This document shows, piece by piece, positions 56,306 through 64,000 of a DNA stretch of 64,000 bases; the first letter of the stretch is position 1, and each line of letters begins with the position of its first letter. The translations under genes and the position numbers were made by a program. A model generated the notes under the pieces. That model saw nothing but the letters and a program-made list of their open reading frames with translations. It made no database searches and was not told the DNA's origin. Origin of the DNA: Herbaspirillum frisingense GSF30. Its GTDB lineage: Bacteria > Pseudomonadota > Gammaproteobacteria > Burkholderiales > Burkholderiaceae_D. Location: assembly GCF_000300975.2 (NCBI RefSeq), contig NZ_AEEC02000003.1, positions 1 to 64,000 of the forward strand, read 5' to 3'.

Positions 56306-58346
56306 CAAGGACTTTTTCCGGCGCCTATGCCGCTACTACGGTTTCTACACGCTGGGCTTCATCGCCTTCCTGTGCGTGCTGGCCATCCTGGAACGCGAAG
56401 GCATGCCACGTTCCTGGATCGGCTACCTGTTCCTGTTCGTCACCATCGGTCTGTATGCCGGCATCGGCGTGGTCTGCCGCACCTCCGACGTGCCCGAATA
56501 CTATGTGGCCGGACGGCGCGTGCCACCCCTCTTCAATGGCATGGCCACCGCCGCCGACTGGATCTCGGCCGCCACCTTCATCAGCCTGGCCGGCGGCCTC
56601 TACCTGCAGGGCTTCGACGGCCTGGCCTACATCCTCGGCTGGACCGGGGGCTATTGCCTGGTGGCGCTGCTGATCGCGCCCTACCTGCGCAAATTCGGCC
56701 AGTACACCATCGCCGACTTCCTCGCTGCGCGTTATCCCGGCCGCGCCGGCAGCCATGGCGTCAACTTCATCCGCATCCTCGCGGTGGCGGCCACCATCCT
56801 CATCTCCTTTACCTATGTGGTGGCGCAGATCTATGGCGTGGGCCTGATCACATCACGCTTCACCGGCATCGATTTTTCCATCGGCATCTTCCTCGGGCTG
56901 GCCAGCATCCTGGTGTGCTCCTTTCTGGGCGGCATGCGTGCCATCACCTGGACCCAGGTGGCGCAATACATCATCATCCTGTTCGCCTACCTGATCCCGG
57001 TGATCTGGCTTTCCGCCAAGCACGCAACGGTGCCGGTGCCGCCGGTGGCCTACGGCGCGGTGCTGCCCAAGCTCAGCGCCATGGAACACAAGCTGGAAGA
57101 CGATCCCAAGGAAAAGGAAGTCCGCCAGATCTTCCAGGCCCGCGCCGACGACTACGAACGGCGGCTGCGCAACCTGCCGCAATCCTGGCTCGATGGCCGG
57201 GTGGAAGCGCAGAACCAGGCCGACCAGATCCGCCGTGATGTGCACGCGTCCCTGGCCGACATCAAGGCCGCCAGTCGCACGCTGTCGGCCTACCCAAAGT
57301 CGCCCGAGGAAGCCGAACGCAAATGGACCGAAGCCCGCGCCGCCAACCTGGCCCGAGCGCAACCGCCGGTCTCGCAGACCGAACCCTTCCCCGGGCGCGA
57401 CAAACAGAGTTCCGACATCAAGCGCAACAATTTCCTGGCGCTGGTGTTCTGCCTGATGCTCGGCACGGCGGCACTGCCGCACATCCTCATGCGCTACTAC
57501 ACCACGCCCACCGTGGCCGGCGCGCGCAGTTCGGTCTTCTGGACCCTGTTCTTCATCATGCTGATCTACCTCACCGTGCCGGCCCTGACGGTGCTGGTGA
57601 AGTACGACATCTATACCTCGCTGGTGGGCAGCAGCTACAGCCACCTGCCGGACTGGGTCTATTACTGGGGCAACATGGACAAGCTCAATCCGCTGCTCTC
57701 CATCAATGACCTGAACCGCGACGGGCTGGTGCAACTGGGCGAGATTTCCATGGATGGCGACATCATCGTGCTGGCCATGCCCGAGATTGCCGGCCTGCCC
57801 TATTTCGTGTCCGGCCTGGTGGCTGCAGGTGGCCTGGCGGCGGCGCTGTCGACCGCCGACGGCCTGTTGCTGACCATTTCCAATGCGCTCTCGCACGATG
57901 TCTATTACAAGGTGGTCGACCCCAGTGCGTCGACCCAGAAGCGGGTGACCATTTCCAAGCTGCTGTTACTGGTGGTGGCGCTGCTGGCAGCCTACGCGGC
58001 CTCGCTCAAGCCGGGCGATATCCTGTCGATGGTGGGCGCAGCGTTTTCGCTGGCCGCCTCGACGCTGTTCCCGGCACTGGTATTGGGGGTGTTCTGGAAA
58101 CGCGCCAACCAGGCCGGCGCGATTGCCGGCATCGTGTGCGGCTTCCTGATGTGCGTGTACTACATGCTGCACACCAACCCGTCATTCGGCGGCAGTGCAG
58201 CCGGACAGTGGTTCCACATCGCACCGATCTCGGCGGGCATCTTTGGCGTGCCGGTGGGCATGGCGGCCATGGTCATCGTCAGCCTGCTCACGCCGCCACC
58301 GGATGAGGCCACCATCGCGCTGATCGACCATATCCGCACGCCCTGA
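56295..58346 (+). CDS. Sodium:solute symporter large subunit (VC_2705 subfamily)
   Basis: Polytopic membrane transporter of 683 residues with about 13 helices. SSS-family features are DVPEYYVAGRRVPPLFNGMATAADWISAATFISLAGG (in parts), LGWTGGYCLVALL and AGGLAAALSTADGLLLTISNALSHDVYYK near the C-terminal part. A distinctive charged, helical insertion of about 130 residues (roughly 260-390) interrupts the membrane core and is typical of this subfamily. I start at the ATG at 56295, overlapping the small-subunit stop; a GTG at 56274 is possible. Substrate likely a small carboxylate such as acetate, by analogy only. Confidence 0.9.
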   Translation: MESNKDFFRRLCRYYGFYTLGFIAFLCVLAILEREGMPRSWIGYLFLFVTIGLYAGIGVVCRTSDVPEYYVAGRRVPPLFNGMATAADWISAATFISLAGGLYLQGFDGLAYILGWTGGYCLVALLIAPYLRKFGQYTIADFLAARYPGRAGSHGVNFIRILAVAATILISFTYVVAQIYGVGLITSRFTGIDFSIGIFLGLASILVCSFLGGMRAITWTQVAQYIIILFAYLIPVIWLSAKHATVPVPPVAYGAVLPKLSAMEHKLEDDPKEKEVRQIFQARADDYERRLRNLPQSWLDGRVEAQNQADQIRRDVHASLADIKAASRTLSAYPKSPEEAERKWTEARAANLARAQPPVSQTEPFPGRDKQSSDIKRNNFLALVFCLMLGTAALPHILMRYYTTPTVAGARSSVFWTLFFIMLIYLTVPALTVLVKYDIYTSLVGSSYSHLPDWVYYWGNMDKLNPLLSINDLNRDGLVQLGEISMDGDIIVLAMPEIAGLPYFVSGLVAAGGLAAALSTADGLLLTISNALSHDVYYKVVDPSASTQKRVTISKLLLLVVALLAAYAASLKPGDILSMVGAAFSLAASTLFPALVLGVFWKRANQAGAIAGIVCGFLMCVYYMLHTNPSFGGSAAGQWFHIAPISAGIFGVPVGMAAMVIVSLLTPPPDEATIALIDHIRTP

Positions 58347-58361
58347 GCGCGGAGCATCACC

Positions 58362-59306
58362 TCAGATCGACAGCTGCAGCCCTCGCGCCTCTTCGCCCGG
58401 CATGACGGTGACCGCCACTTGCATGGTCTGCTGGCCGCCGCCGATGAGGACACCACGCAGCGGCGAGATATCCAGGAAATCGCGGCCCCAGCCCAGCGTG
58501 ATATGGCTGGTATCGGGGAAGACGCCATTGGTCGGATCGGCATCGACCCAGCTGCCCTCGCCCCCTGCGGGGTCGGGGCAATACACCGACACCCAGGCAT
58601 GCGAAGCATCGGCGCCGATCAGGCGTGGCTGCCCCGGTGGCGGTTCGGTCAGCAGATAGCCGCTGACATAGCGCGCCGCCAGGCCGATGGAGCGCAGACA
58701 GGACAGCATCAGGTGCGCAAAGTCCTGGCAGACCCCGCGCCGGTTGACGAAGACCTCGGTCACCGGAGTGGAGACAGTGGTAGCAGTCGGATCGAACGCG
58801 AACTCTTCATGGATACGCATCATCAGCGCACGTACCCCCTCCACCACCGACACACCCGGCACGAAGCACTCAGCCGCATACCGGATGAATTCACGCTTGA
58901 TGCGCACGTGCGAGGATTCGAACAGGAAGTTGGATGCGTCCAGCATCCCCGGCGCCATCATCCGCCCGCCGTGATAGGCCATCAACATCGCCGCCTCGTC
59001 CCAGGCCATGCTCTCCTGCGGCTGGCCACGGGGTGTCAAGGCGACCCAGGAATCGGCCTGCACATCCAGGCTGGTGTGGTCCGTATCGAGGGAAAAGGCC
59101 TTGATGATATTGCCGAAATTGTCCGCATAACTGCGCACCAGCTGGGGTGCCGGCAGCACGTTGACGGTATGCGACAGGCACTGCTGCCAGGGCAGTTCGC
59201 GTGGTGTCAGGTGCAGCACCTGATGCGACAGGCGTACCGGTAGCGCATAGCCGTAATGGGTCTGGTGGTGGATGCGATAGACCACGCGCTGGCTATCCGC
59301 ACTCAT
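58362..59306 (-). CDS. Transglutaminase-like cysteine protease family protein (small)
   Basis: Product of 314 residues. An N-terminal beta-domain begins VVYRIHHQTHYGYALPVRLSHQVLHL (in parts). The transglutaminase core has the catalytic triad Cys193 (GVCQDFAHL), His236 (SHAWVSV) and Asp255 (WVDADPTNG). No signal peptide is present. It starts one base after the stop of the ATP-grasp/alpha-E gene, so they are co-transcribed. Such proteins are predicted to cleave or crosslink peptides; the substrate is unknown. Confidence 0.9.
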   Translation of the reverse strand: MSADSQRVVYRIHHQTHYGYALPVRLSHQVLHLTPRELPWQQCLSHTVNVLPAPQLVRSYADNFGNIIKAFSLDTDHTSLDVQADSWVALTPRGQPQESMAWDEAAMLMAYHGGRMMAPGMLDASNFLFESSHVRIKREFIRYAAECFVPGVSVVEGVRALMMRIHEEFAFDPTATTVSTPVTEVFVNRRGVCQDFAHLMLSCLRSIGLAARYVSGYLLTEPPPGQPRLIGADASHAWVSVYCPDPAGGEGSWVDADPTNGVFPDTSHITLGWGRDFLDISPLRGVLIGGGQQTMQVAVTVMPGEEARGLQLSI

Positions 59307-59307
59307 C

Positions 59308-61809
59308 TCAGACCCCCTGGCTGACCGGTGCGGTCAGCGGCGTGAAGTAATGACGCGACAGGTCATCGGAGAGCATGTAGCCGCCGCTGACCGCATCGCG
59401 CATCAGTTGCACCAGGCGTGCATTGGCTTGCTCCATGTTGGGATGATCGTGGGCGAATTCGTTCAGGTTCATCGCCTCCAGCTGGCTGGACAGGTGCGTG
59501 GGGATGCTCATGCTGAGCAGGCCGAGCTGCTGGGCGATATCGCTGATGTATTGCTGCAGCATGCGGAACTGGTAGGCCATGCCATGCGGATTGCTGACAT
59601 CGAACACCAGCAGGTGCAACACCGGCAGCCATTCCGGCGTGCGGCGATAGCGCACCCGATAGGTCACGATACTGCTGGCCGCCTCCAGCAGCCACGACAG
59701 CGCCGCCGTCTGGCGCTGCGGCGGCAACCGCAGGAAGTTGTCGAACAGCGCGGCCATGTTGGCCATGCGCTCGATGTGACGGCCCACCATCAGGAACTGC
59801 CAGCCGGCATCGCGCGTCATGTCGTCCAGCGCATGTCCGGCCAGACCGGAACAGGCATCGATCACATTGCCCAGCACATGCTGGGCTGCAGCCGGGGTAT
59901 GGATGCGTTCCTGCACCATGGCCGGCATCTTGGTCAGCGCATGCCAGTTGTCCAGCGAAAGATGTTCCCGCACCTGATAGGCGGCATTGGCCAGCTGTCG
60001 CAATTGCGTGGCCACGCTGACCGGCACCGACGGATCGATCACCGCCGCCTGCAGGCTCTGCTGCAGGCCGGTGATGGTCGGTCGTGGTTCCGACTTGGGC
60101 ATCTGCACGCCGAGCTGGCTGCAGATCCATGAAACGCTACCCAGCATGCCCCGGCTTTCGCTCTGGCCATCAAGGGTGAATTCCAGCGTGGTCCGCAACA
60201 GGCGCGAGAGATTCTTCACCCGCTCCGAATACCGCCCCATCCAGAACAGGTTTTCACCAGAGTGCGACGACACATCGACCGTGCCCTTGATGACGGTGAC
60301 GTTGTTGACACCCTGAACGACCTCCACAGCACTCGGCGCCCACTGCTCCGCCTCGCGCAACACCCACACATCCTTGCTGGTGCCCCCCTGCTGCATCGAC
60401 ACCACATCCCGCCGCTGGCGCGGCGCCACCCGGGTCAGGCCCCCCGGCATCACCTGGTAGCCGCCTTCGCCATCGGCCACTGCGAACACGCGCAGGCTGA
60501 TGGTGCGGTTCATCAGGCGATAGTCACCGCTGCGCGACATCACCGGTGCCTGCGACAGGCGCACCCATTCCTGCGCCGCATAGGCGTGCGGCTGCAGTTG
60601 CAGGCTTTCGATCAGGCGCCGGCGCGCCGTGCCGGTAAGGGCATGGCCGAACACCGGCTGCATGCGCATCGAGGAAAACGCCGGCACGATCACCAGATCA
60701 TCGAGATGCGCCAGTGTGTAATCCAGCGCAGGTTTTTCACCGCACCACCACGACGCCACCGAAGGCAGCATCAGCGGCTCGCCAAACAGCCGCTCGTTGA
60801 TCGCCGGCAGGAAACCGTGCAGCGCGGTCGACTCCAGCACGCCGCTGCCCAGCGAATTGGCGATCACCACATTGCCCAGGCGCGCCGCCTGCGTCAGCCC
60901 CGGTACGCCCAACGCCGAATCGGCGCGCAACTCCAGCGGATCGCAGTAGTCGTCGTCCATGCGGCGCAGGATGGCATGCACGCGACGAAGGCCATTCAGG
61001 GTCTTCAGGAACACCTGCTCGCCACGCACCGTCAGGTCCACCCCTTCCACCAGCGGAAAGCCCAGCGTATGCGCCAGGAAGGCATGTTCGGAATAGGTTT
61101 CGTTGTAAGGGCCGGGGGTGAGCAGCACGATCAGCGGCACCTCGCCCTCGGACGGTGCCAGGCGCGTCAGCATCGCGCGCAGCGTATGGAAGTAGCGATG
61201 CGGCGACTCCACATGCATGTCGCGCAGCGCCTCCGGCATGGCACGCGCCATGATCTGGCGGTTCTGTAGCGCATACCCGGTGCCGGACGGTCCCTGGGTA
61301 CGATCCGAGACCACCCACCAGGTACCGTCGGCCGAGCGTGCCAGGTCGATCGCATAGGCATGCAGATGCACGCCGCCCGGCGGCTGCCAGCCATGGCAGG
61401 GCATCAGGTAACCGTGCTGGCCGAACACCAGCGCCGGCGGCAACAAACCCTCGGCGATCAACGACTGCGGCCCGTAGATGTCGGACAGCAGGCCGTTCAT
61501 CAGCCGCGCCCGCTGCGCTACGGCGCGCTCCAGGAAATCCCATTCCTCCGAGGACACCAGGTGTGGCAGCAGATCCAGCTCCCATGGGCGATTGGCGCCC
61601 TTGGGATCGGCATAGACGTTGTAGGTCACGCCATCGGAAGCGATGGCGTCACGCACCTCGTTGGCACGCCGGCGCAACATCTCCGGCGAGAGGTTTTCAA
61701 GCTGGTCGATCAGCGTTCGCCAGTGCGGGCGCAGGCGGCCGTCGGCCGCCAGCATCTCGTCGAAACGATCGCTGGCTACCGAATAGCTCTCCAGTAGACG
61801 CTGGTGCAT
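59308..61809 (-). CDS. Circularly permuted ATP-grasp / alpha-E domain fusion protein
   Basis: Product of 833 residues. The N-terminal part (about 1-480) is the circularly permuted ATP-grasp type, with YADPKGANRPWELDLLPHL, the PGPYNETYSEHAFLA stretch and GVVIANSLGSG-like segment (here NVVIANSLGSGVLEST). The C-terminal part (about 510-820) is the helical alpha-E domain, beginning SGENLFWMGRYSER. In many bacteria the two are separate genes. Established comparative work predicts peptide-bond-forming activity for such ATP-grasp enzymes, but no substrate is known to me. Genes on both sides encode transglutaminases. Confidence 0.9.
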   Translation of the reverse strand: MHQRLLESYSVASDRFDEMLAADGRLRPHWRTLIDQLENLSPEMLRRRANEVRDAIASDGVTYNVYADPKGANRPWELDLLPHLVSSEEWDFLERAVAQRARLMNGLLSDIYGPQSLIAEGLLPPALVFGQHGYLMPCHGWQPPGGVHLHAYAIDLARSADGTWWVVSDRTQGPSGTGYALQNRQIMARAMPEALRDMHVESPHRYFHTLRAMLTRLAPSEGEVPLIVLLTPGPYNETYSEHAFLAHTLGFPLVEGVDLTVRGEQVFLKTLNGLRRVHAILRRMDDDYCDPLELRADSALGVPGLTQAARLGNVVIANSLGSGVLESTALHGFLPAINERLFGEPLMLPSVASWWCGEKPALDYTLAHLDDLVIVPAFSSMRMQPVFGHALTGTARRRLIESLQLQPHAYAAQEWVRLSQAPVMSRSGDYRLMNRTISLRVFAVADGEGGYQVMPGGLTRVAPRQRRDVVSMQQGGTSKDVWVLREAEQWAPSAVEVVQGVNNVTVIKGTVDVSSHSGENLFWMGRYSERVKNLSRLLRTTLEFTLDGQSESRGMLGSVSWICSQLGVQMPKSEPRPTITGLQQSLQAAVIDPSVPVSVATQLRQLANAAYQVREHLSLDNWHALTKMPAMVQERIHTPAAAQHVLGNVIDACSGLAGHALDDMTRDAGWQFLMVGRHIERMANMAALFDNFLRLPPQRQTAALSWLLEAASSIVTYRVRYRRTPEWLPVLHLLVFDVSNPHGMAYQFRMLQQYISDIAQQLGLLSMSIPTHLSSQLEAMNLNEFAHDHPNMEQANARLVQLMRDAVSGGYMLSDDLSRHYFTPLTAPVSQGV

Positions 61810-61829
61810 AGGTCATTGGCGGCCAGGCT

Positions 61830-61860
61830 GCGCTGCGCGACGGCCTGCATCGCGCAGCGC
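61830..61860. repeat. 11-bp perfect hairpin between DUF2126 and ATP-grasp genes
   Basis: GCGCTGCGCGA (61830-61840) and TCGCGCAGCGC (61850-61860) are exact complements around a 9-base loop. No T-run follows on the minus strand, so it is more likely an mRNA processing or stability element than a terminator. Confidence 0.6.
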
Positions 61861-61893
61861 CAGAGGCGGCAAGACGCCGCGCCCGGCTCAGTT

Positions 61894-64000
61894 TTAGAAG
61901 TAGCGTAAGTCTAACGTAAAAGGAAACTCGATAGACGGCCGCGCCGGGGTGACTCGCAATTTTCCCGGGGTATGGTTCATGCGGAAGTAGCGCGCCAGGC
62001 GGCGACTTTCCGCCTCGAAGGCATTGACCGGGAAGGTCTCGTAGTTGCGTCCGCCCGGATGCACCACGTGGTACTGGCAACCGCCCAGGCTGCGGCCGTT
62101 CCAGGTATCGACCAGATCGAAGGTCAGCGGTGAATCCACCGGGATGGTCGGATGCAGCGCCGACGGCGGCTGCCAGGCGCGGTAACGTATGCCCGAGACG
62201 AACTGTCCGACCGTGCCAGTGGGCTGCAACGGCACCGAGACACCATTGCAGGTCAGCACGTAGCGATCCGAGGCCATGCCGCTGACCTTGACCTGCAGGC
62301 GCTCCAGCGAGGAATCGACATAGCGCGCGGTACCGCCGCCGCTGTTCTCCTCGCCCAGTACGTGCCAGGGTTCCAGCGCCGTGCGCAATTCGATCTGCAT
62401 GCCCTTGACGGCATAGTCGCCGATCTTGGGGCAACGGAATTCCATGTGCGGCGCGAACCACTCGGCGCGCATGGGATAGCCGGCCTCGTTCATGTCGGCC
62501 ATCACATCGGCAAAGTCCTGTTCGATGAAATGCGGCAACAGGAAGCGGTCATGCAGCTCGGTTCCCCAGCGCACCAGGCGCGCCGGCTTGTACGGGTCCT
62601 TCCAGAAACGCGCCACCAGGCCGCGCAGCAGCAGTTGCTGGGTCAGGCTCATGCGCGCATGTGGCGGCATCTCGAAGGCGCGCAATTCCAGCAGACCCAG
62701 GCGACCGGTGGCACTGTCGGGGGAATACATCTTGTCGATGCAGAACTCGGCGCGGTGCGTATTGCCGGTGACGTCGATCAAGAGATTGCGCAACAGCCGG
62801 TCCACCAGCCAGGGGGGGCAATCCCCCTTGGCGACCTGCTTGTCCATCTCGGCAAAGGCCAGTTCGATTTCCACCGTCGAGTCGTTGCGCGCTTCGTCGA
62901 TGCGCGGCGCCTGCGAGGTCGGACCGATGAACATGCCCGAGAACAGGTAGGACAGCGAGGGATGGTTGTGCCAGTAGGAAATCAGGCTGCGCAACAGGTC
63001 CGGCCGGCGCAGGAATGGCGAATCGCTGGTGGTGATGCCGCCCAGCACCATGTGGTTGCCGCCGCCGGTGCCGGAGTGATGGCCATCCAGCATGAACTTC
63101 TCGGTCGTCAGACGCGAGGCGCGGGCAGCGTCGTACAGGTGCGTGGTCTGCTCGACCAGTTCGCTCCAGTTGTTGGCCGGCTGGATGTTGACCTCGATCA
63201 CGCCCGGGTCGGGGGTGACGCTGAACTTGCGCAGGCGTGGATCATTGGGCGGCTCGTAGCCTTCCAGCAGCACCGGCTGCTTCAGTTCCTCGGCCACGGC
63301 CTCGATGGCGGCCACGAGTTCAAGATAATGTTCCAGTTGCGACAGTGGCGGCATGAAGAGGTAGAGCACGCCATTGCGCACTTCGGCGCAAAGTGCAGTG
63401 CGGGTGATCCAGTTGGCCGACTCGAAGCTGGCCGGCGCCGCCTGGGTGGCAGTCGTTTCCCTACCGACGGTACCGGCAGTGCCGATCTTGCCCTCAGCGC
63501 CCCCGCCGATGGCCGCTCCCATGCTGCTGGCCCTGTCAACGCGACCACCTGGCTCCTGGGGGCTACCCAACTGACGACGGATCTCAGTATTGCTGGGCAA
63601 GGGTCGGAAGCTCTGGGCGGGATCGGCCGGATACACCGCCGGGTATTCCCCTTCCTTGACCCACGGCAGCGAATCCAGCGGCATGCGATAACCCAGCGGC
63701 GAATCGCCCGGATACAGATAGCAGCGCTCGCTGCGCAGGAACCATGCTCCGCTCTGCCAGCCGCGTCCGTCATCGCGTCGCGCCAGCGGCAGCACATGCC
63801 CCACGGCGCTTTGCAGGCCCTGCGTGAAGACACGCATCAGGCGTTCACGTTCCTGCTTGTCATCCACCCGCGAGTCGAAGGGGTCGACATTGCCCGGCAG
63901 GCGGCGCTCGCGCCACATGTAGTAGAACACGTCTTCGTAAGCGGGGAAGACGTTCTTGCCATCCACCTTCAGTCGCTGCGCCACGCGGTGCAGGAAGTGG
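61894..64000 (-). CDS. Large transglutaminase-family protein (DUF2126), N-terminus outside window
   Basis: C-terminal 702 codons of a large protein; the frame stays open to base 64000, where H-F-L-H-R precedes VAQRLKVDGK, so the gene continues beyond the window. The GTG at 63984 is not taken as the start. The visible part is the DUF2126 region, with FMLDGHHSGTGGGNHMVLGG and LLELRAFEMPPHARMSLTQQLLLR as strong blocks. A Gly/Ala-rich stretch (about 150 residues in) looks like a linker. The transglutaminase core expected at the N-terminus is not seen here. First gene of the three-gene operon. Confidence 0.9.
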   Translation of the reverse strand, partial: HFLHRVAQRLKVDGKNVFPAYEDVFYYMWRERRLPGNVDPFDSRVDDKQERERLMRVFTQGLQSAVGHVLPLARRDDGRGWQSGAWFLRSERCYLYPGDSPLGYRMPLDSLPWVKEGEYPAVYPADPAQSFRPLPSNTEIRRQLGSPQEPGGRVDRASSMGAAIGGGAEGKIGTAGTVGRETTATQAAPASFESANWITRTALCAEVRNGVLYLFMPPLSQLEHYLELVAAIEAVAEELKQPVLLEGYEPPNDPRLRKFSVTPDPGVIEVNIQPANNWSELVEQTTHLYDAARASRLTTEKFMLDGHHSGTGGGNHMVLGGITTSDSPFLRRPDLLRSLISYWHNHPSLSYLFSGMFIGPTSQAPRIDEARNDSTVEIELAFAEMDKQVAKGDCPPWLVDRLLRNLLIDVTGNTHRAEFCIDKMYSPDSATGRLGLLELRAFEMPPHARMSLTQQLLLRGLVARFWKDPYKPARLVRWGTELHDRFLLPHFIEQDFADVMADMNEAGYPMRAEWFAPHMEFRCPKIGDYAVKGMQIELRTALEPWHVLGEENSGGGTARYVDSSLERLQVKVSGMASDRYVLTCNGVSVPLQPTGTVGQFVSGIRYRAWQPPSALHPTIPVDSPLTFDLVDTWNGRSLGGCQYHVVHPGGRNYETFPVNAFEAESRRLARYFRMNHTPGKLRVTPARPSIEFPFTLDLRYF

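Overview
The window looks like core chromosome of a betaproteobacterium of the Oxalobacteraceae, most probably Herbaspirillum or a close relative. This inference rests on protein style and gene order: amgK-murU divergent from lptD, split transhydrogenase genes, a hemP/bfd/tonB/exbBD iron block, sucCD and recAX. GC content and third-position GC are high throughout. I saw no insertion sequence, prophage, CRISPR array, tRNA or rRNA. Coding density is high, and many simple hairpin-plus-T-run terminators sit between convergent genes.

Layout. 0-7.8 kb: outer-membrane and cell-wall genes (probable surA start, lptD, then amgK and murU), followed by pepP, a ubiH-type hydroxylase and upp. 7.9-12 kb (minus): a lipoprotein, then pntA1-panD-pntA2-pntB, a transhydrogenase operon with the pantothenate gene panD inside it. 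12.1-13.8 kb: nudJ-mnmA. 13.9-17.6 kb: an iron block (hemP, an unknown gene, bfd, tonB, exbB, exbD, bfr) with three Fur-box-like sequences. 17.7-26.3 kb: gst, purB, a cytochrome b561 with two YceI proteins, pdxH, cfa, msrA, a flavin reductase and an OmpW-type porin. 26.7-34.4 kb (minus): pgk, pyk, fba, purC, purE, purK and a Sua5-type tRNA-modification gene, a central-carbon to purine cluster. 34.5-42.8 kb: azlCD, ilvE with a small zinc protein, an NTF2-like protein, a YheT-type hydrolase with an unknown partner, a BepA-like protease, moaC, a type IV pilin and a TerC protein. 43-47.6 kb (minus): sucCD, recX and recA, with a clear LexA box at the recA promoter.

47.9-64 kb is the least understood part. 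It holds a receiver-TPR response regulator coupled to a minimal soluble histidine kinase; an orphan sulfonate-type binding protein followed by a 42-codon membrane ORF; a Tim44-domain protein; a TctD/TctE-like two-component system ahead of a two-subunit sodium:solute symporter; and a three-gene operon (DUF2126 transglutaminase, circularly permuted ATP-grasp/alpha-E fusion, second transglutaminase) running off the right edge. That operon resembles the predicted but poorly characterised peptide ligase/transglutaminase systems and is my best candidate for undescribed biology here.

How the parts connect. HemP, TonB-ExbBD, Bfd and Bfr cover iron uptake, energy transfer to outer-membrane receptors, iron storage and iron release. 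PntAB supplies NADPH and PanD supplies beta-alanine for CoA. AzlCD export and IlvE transamination sit divergently on branched-chain amino-acid metabolism. AmgK-MurU salvage wall sugars next to the LPS-assembly genes lptD and surA. All functional statements come from recognition of protein motifs; no database search was run.
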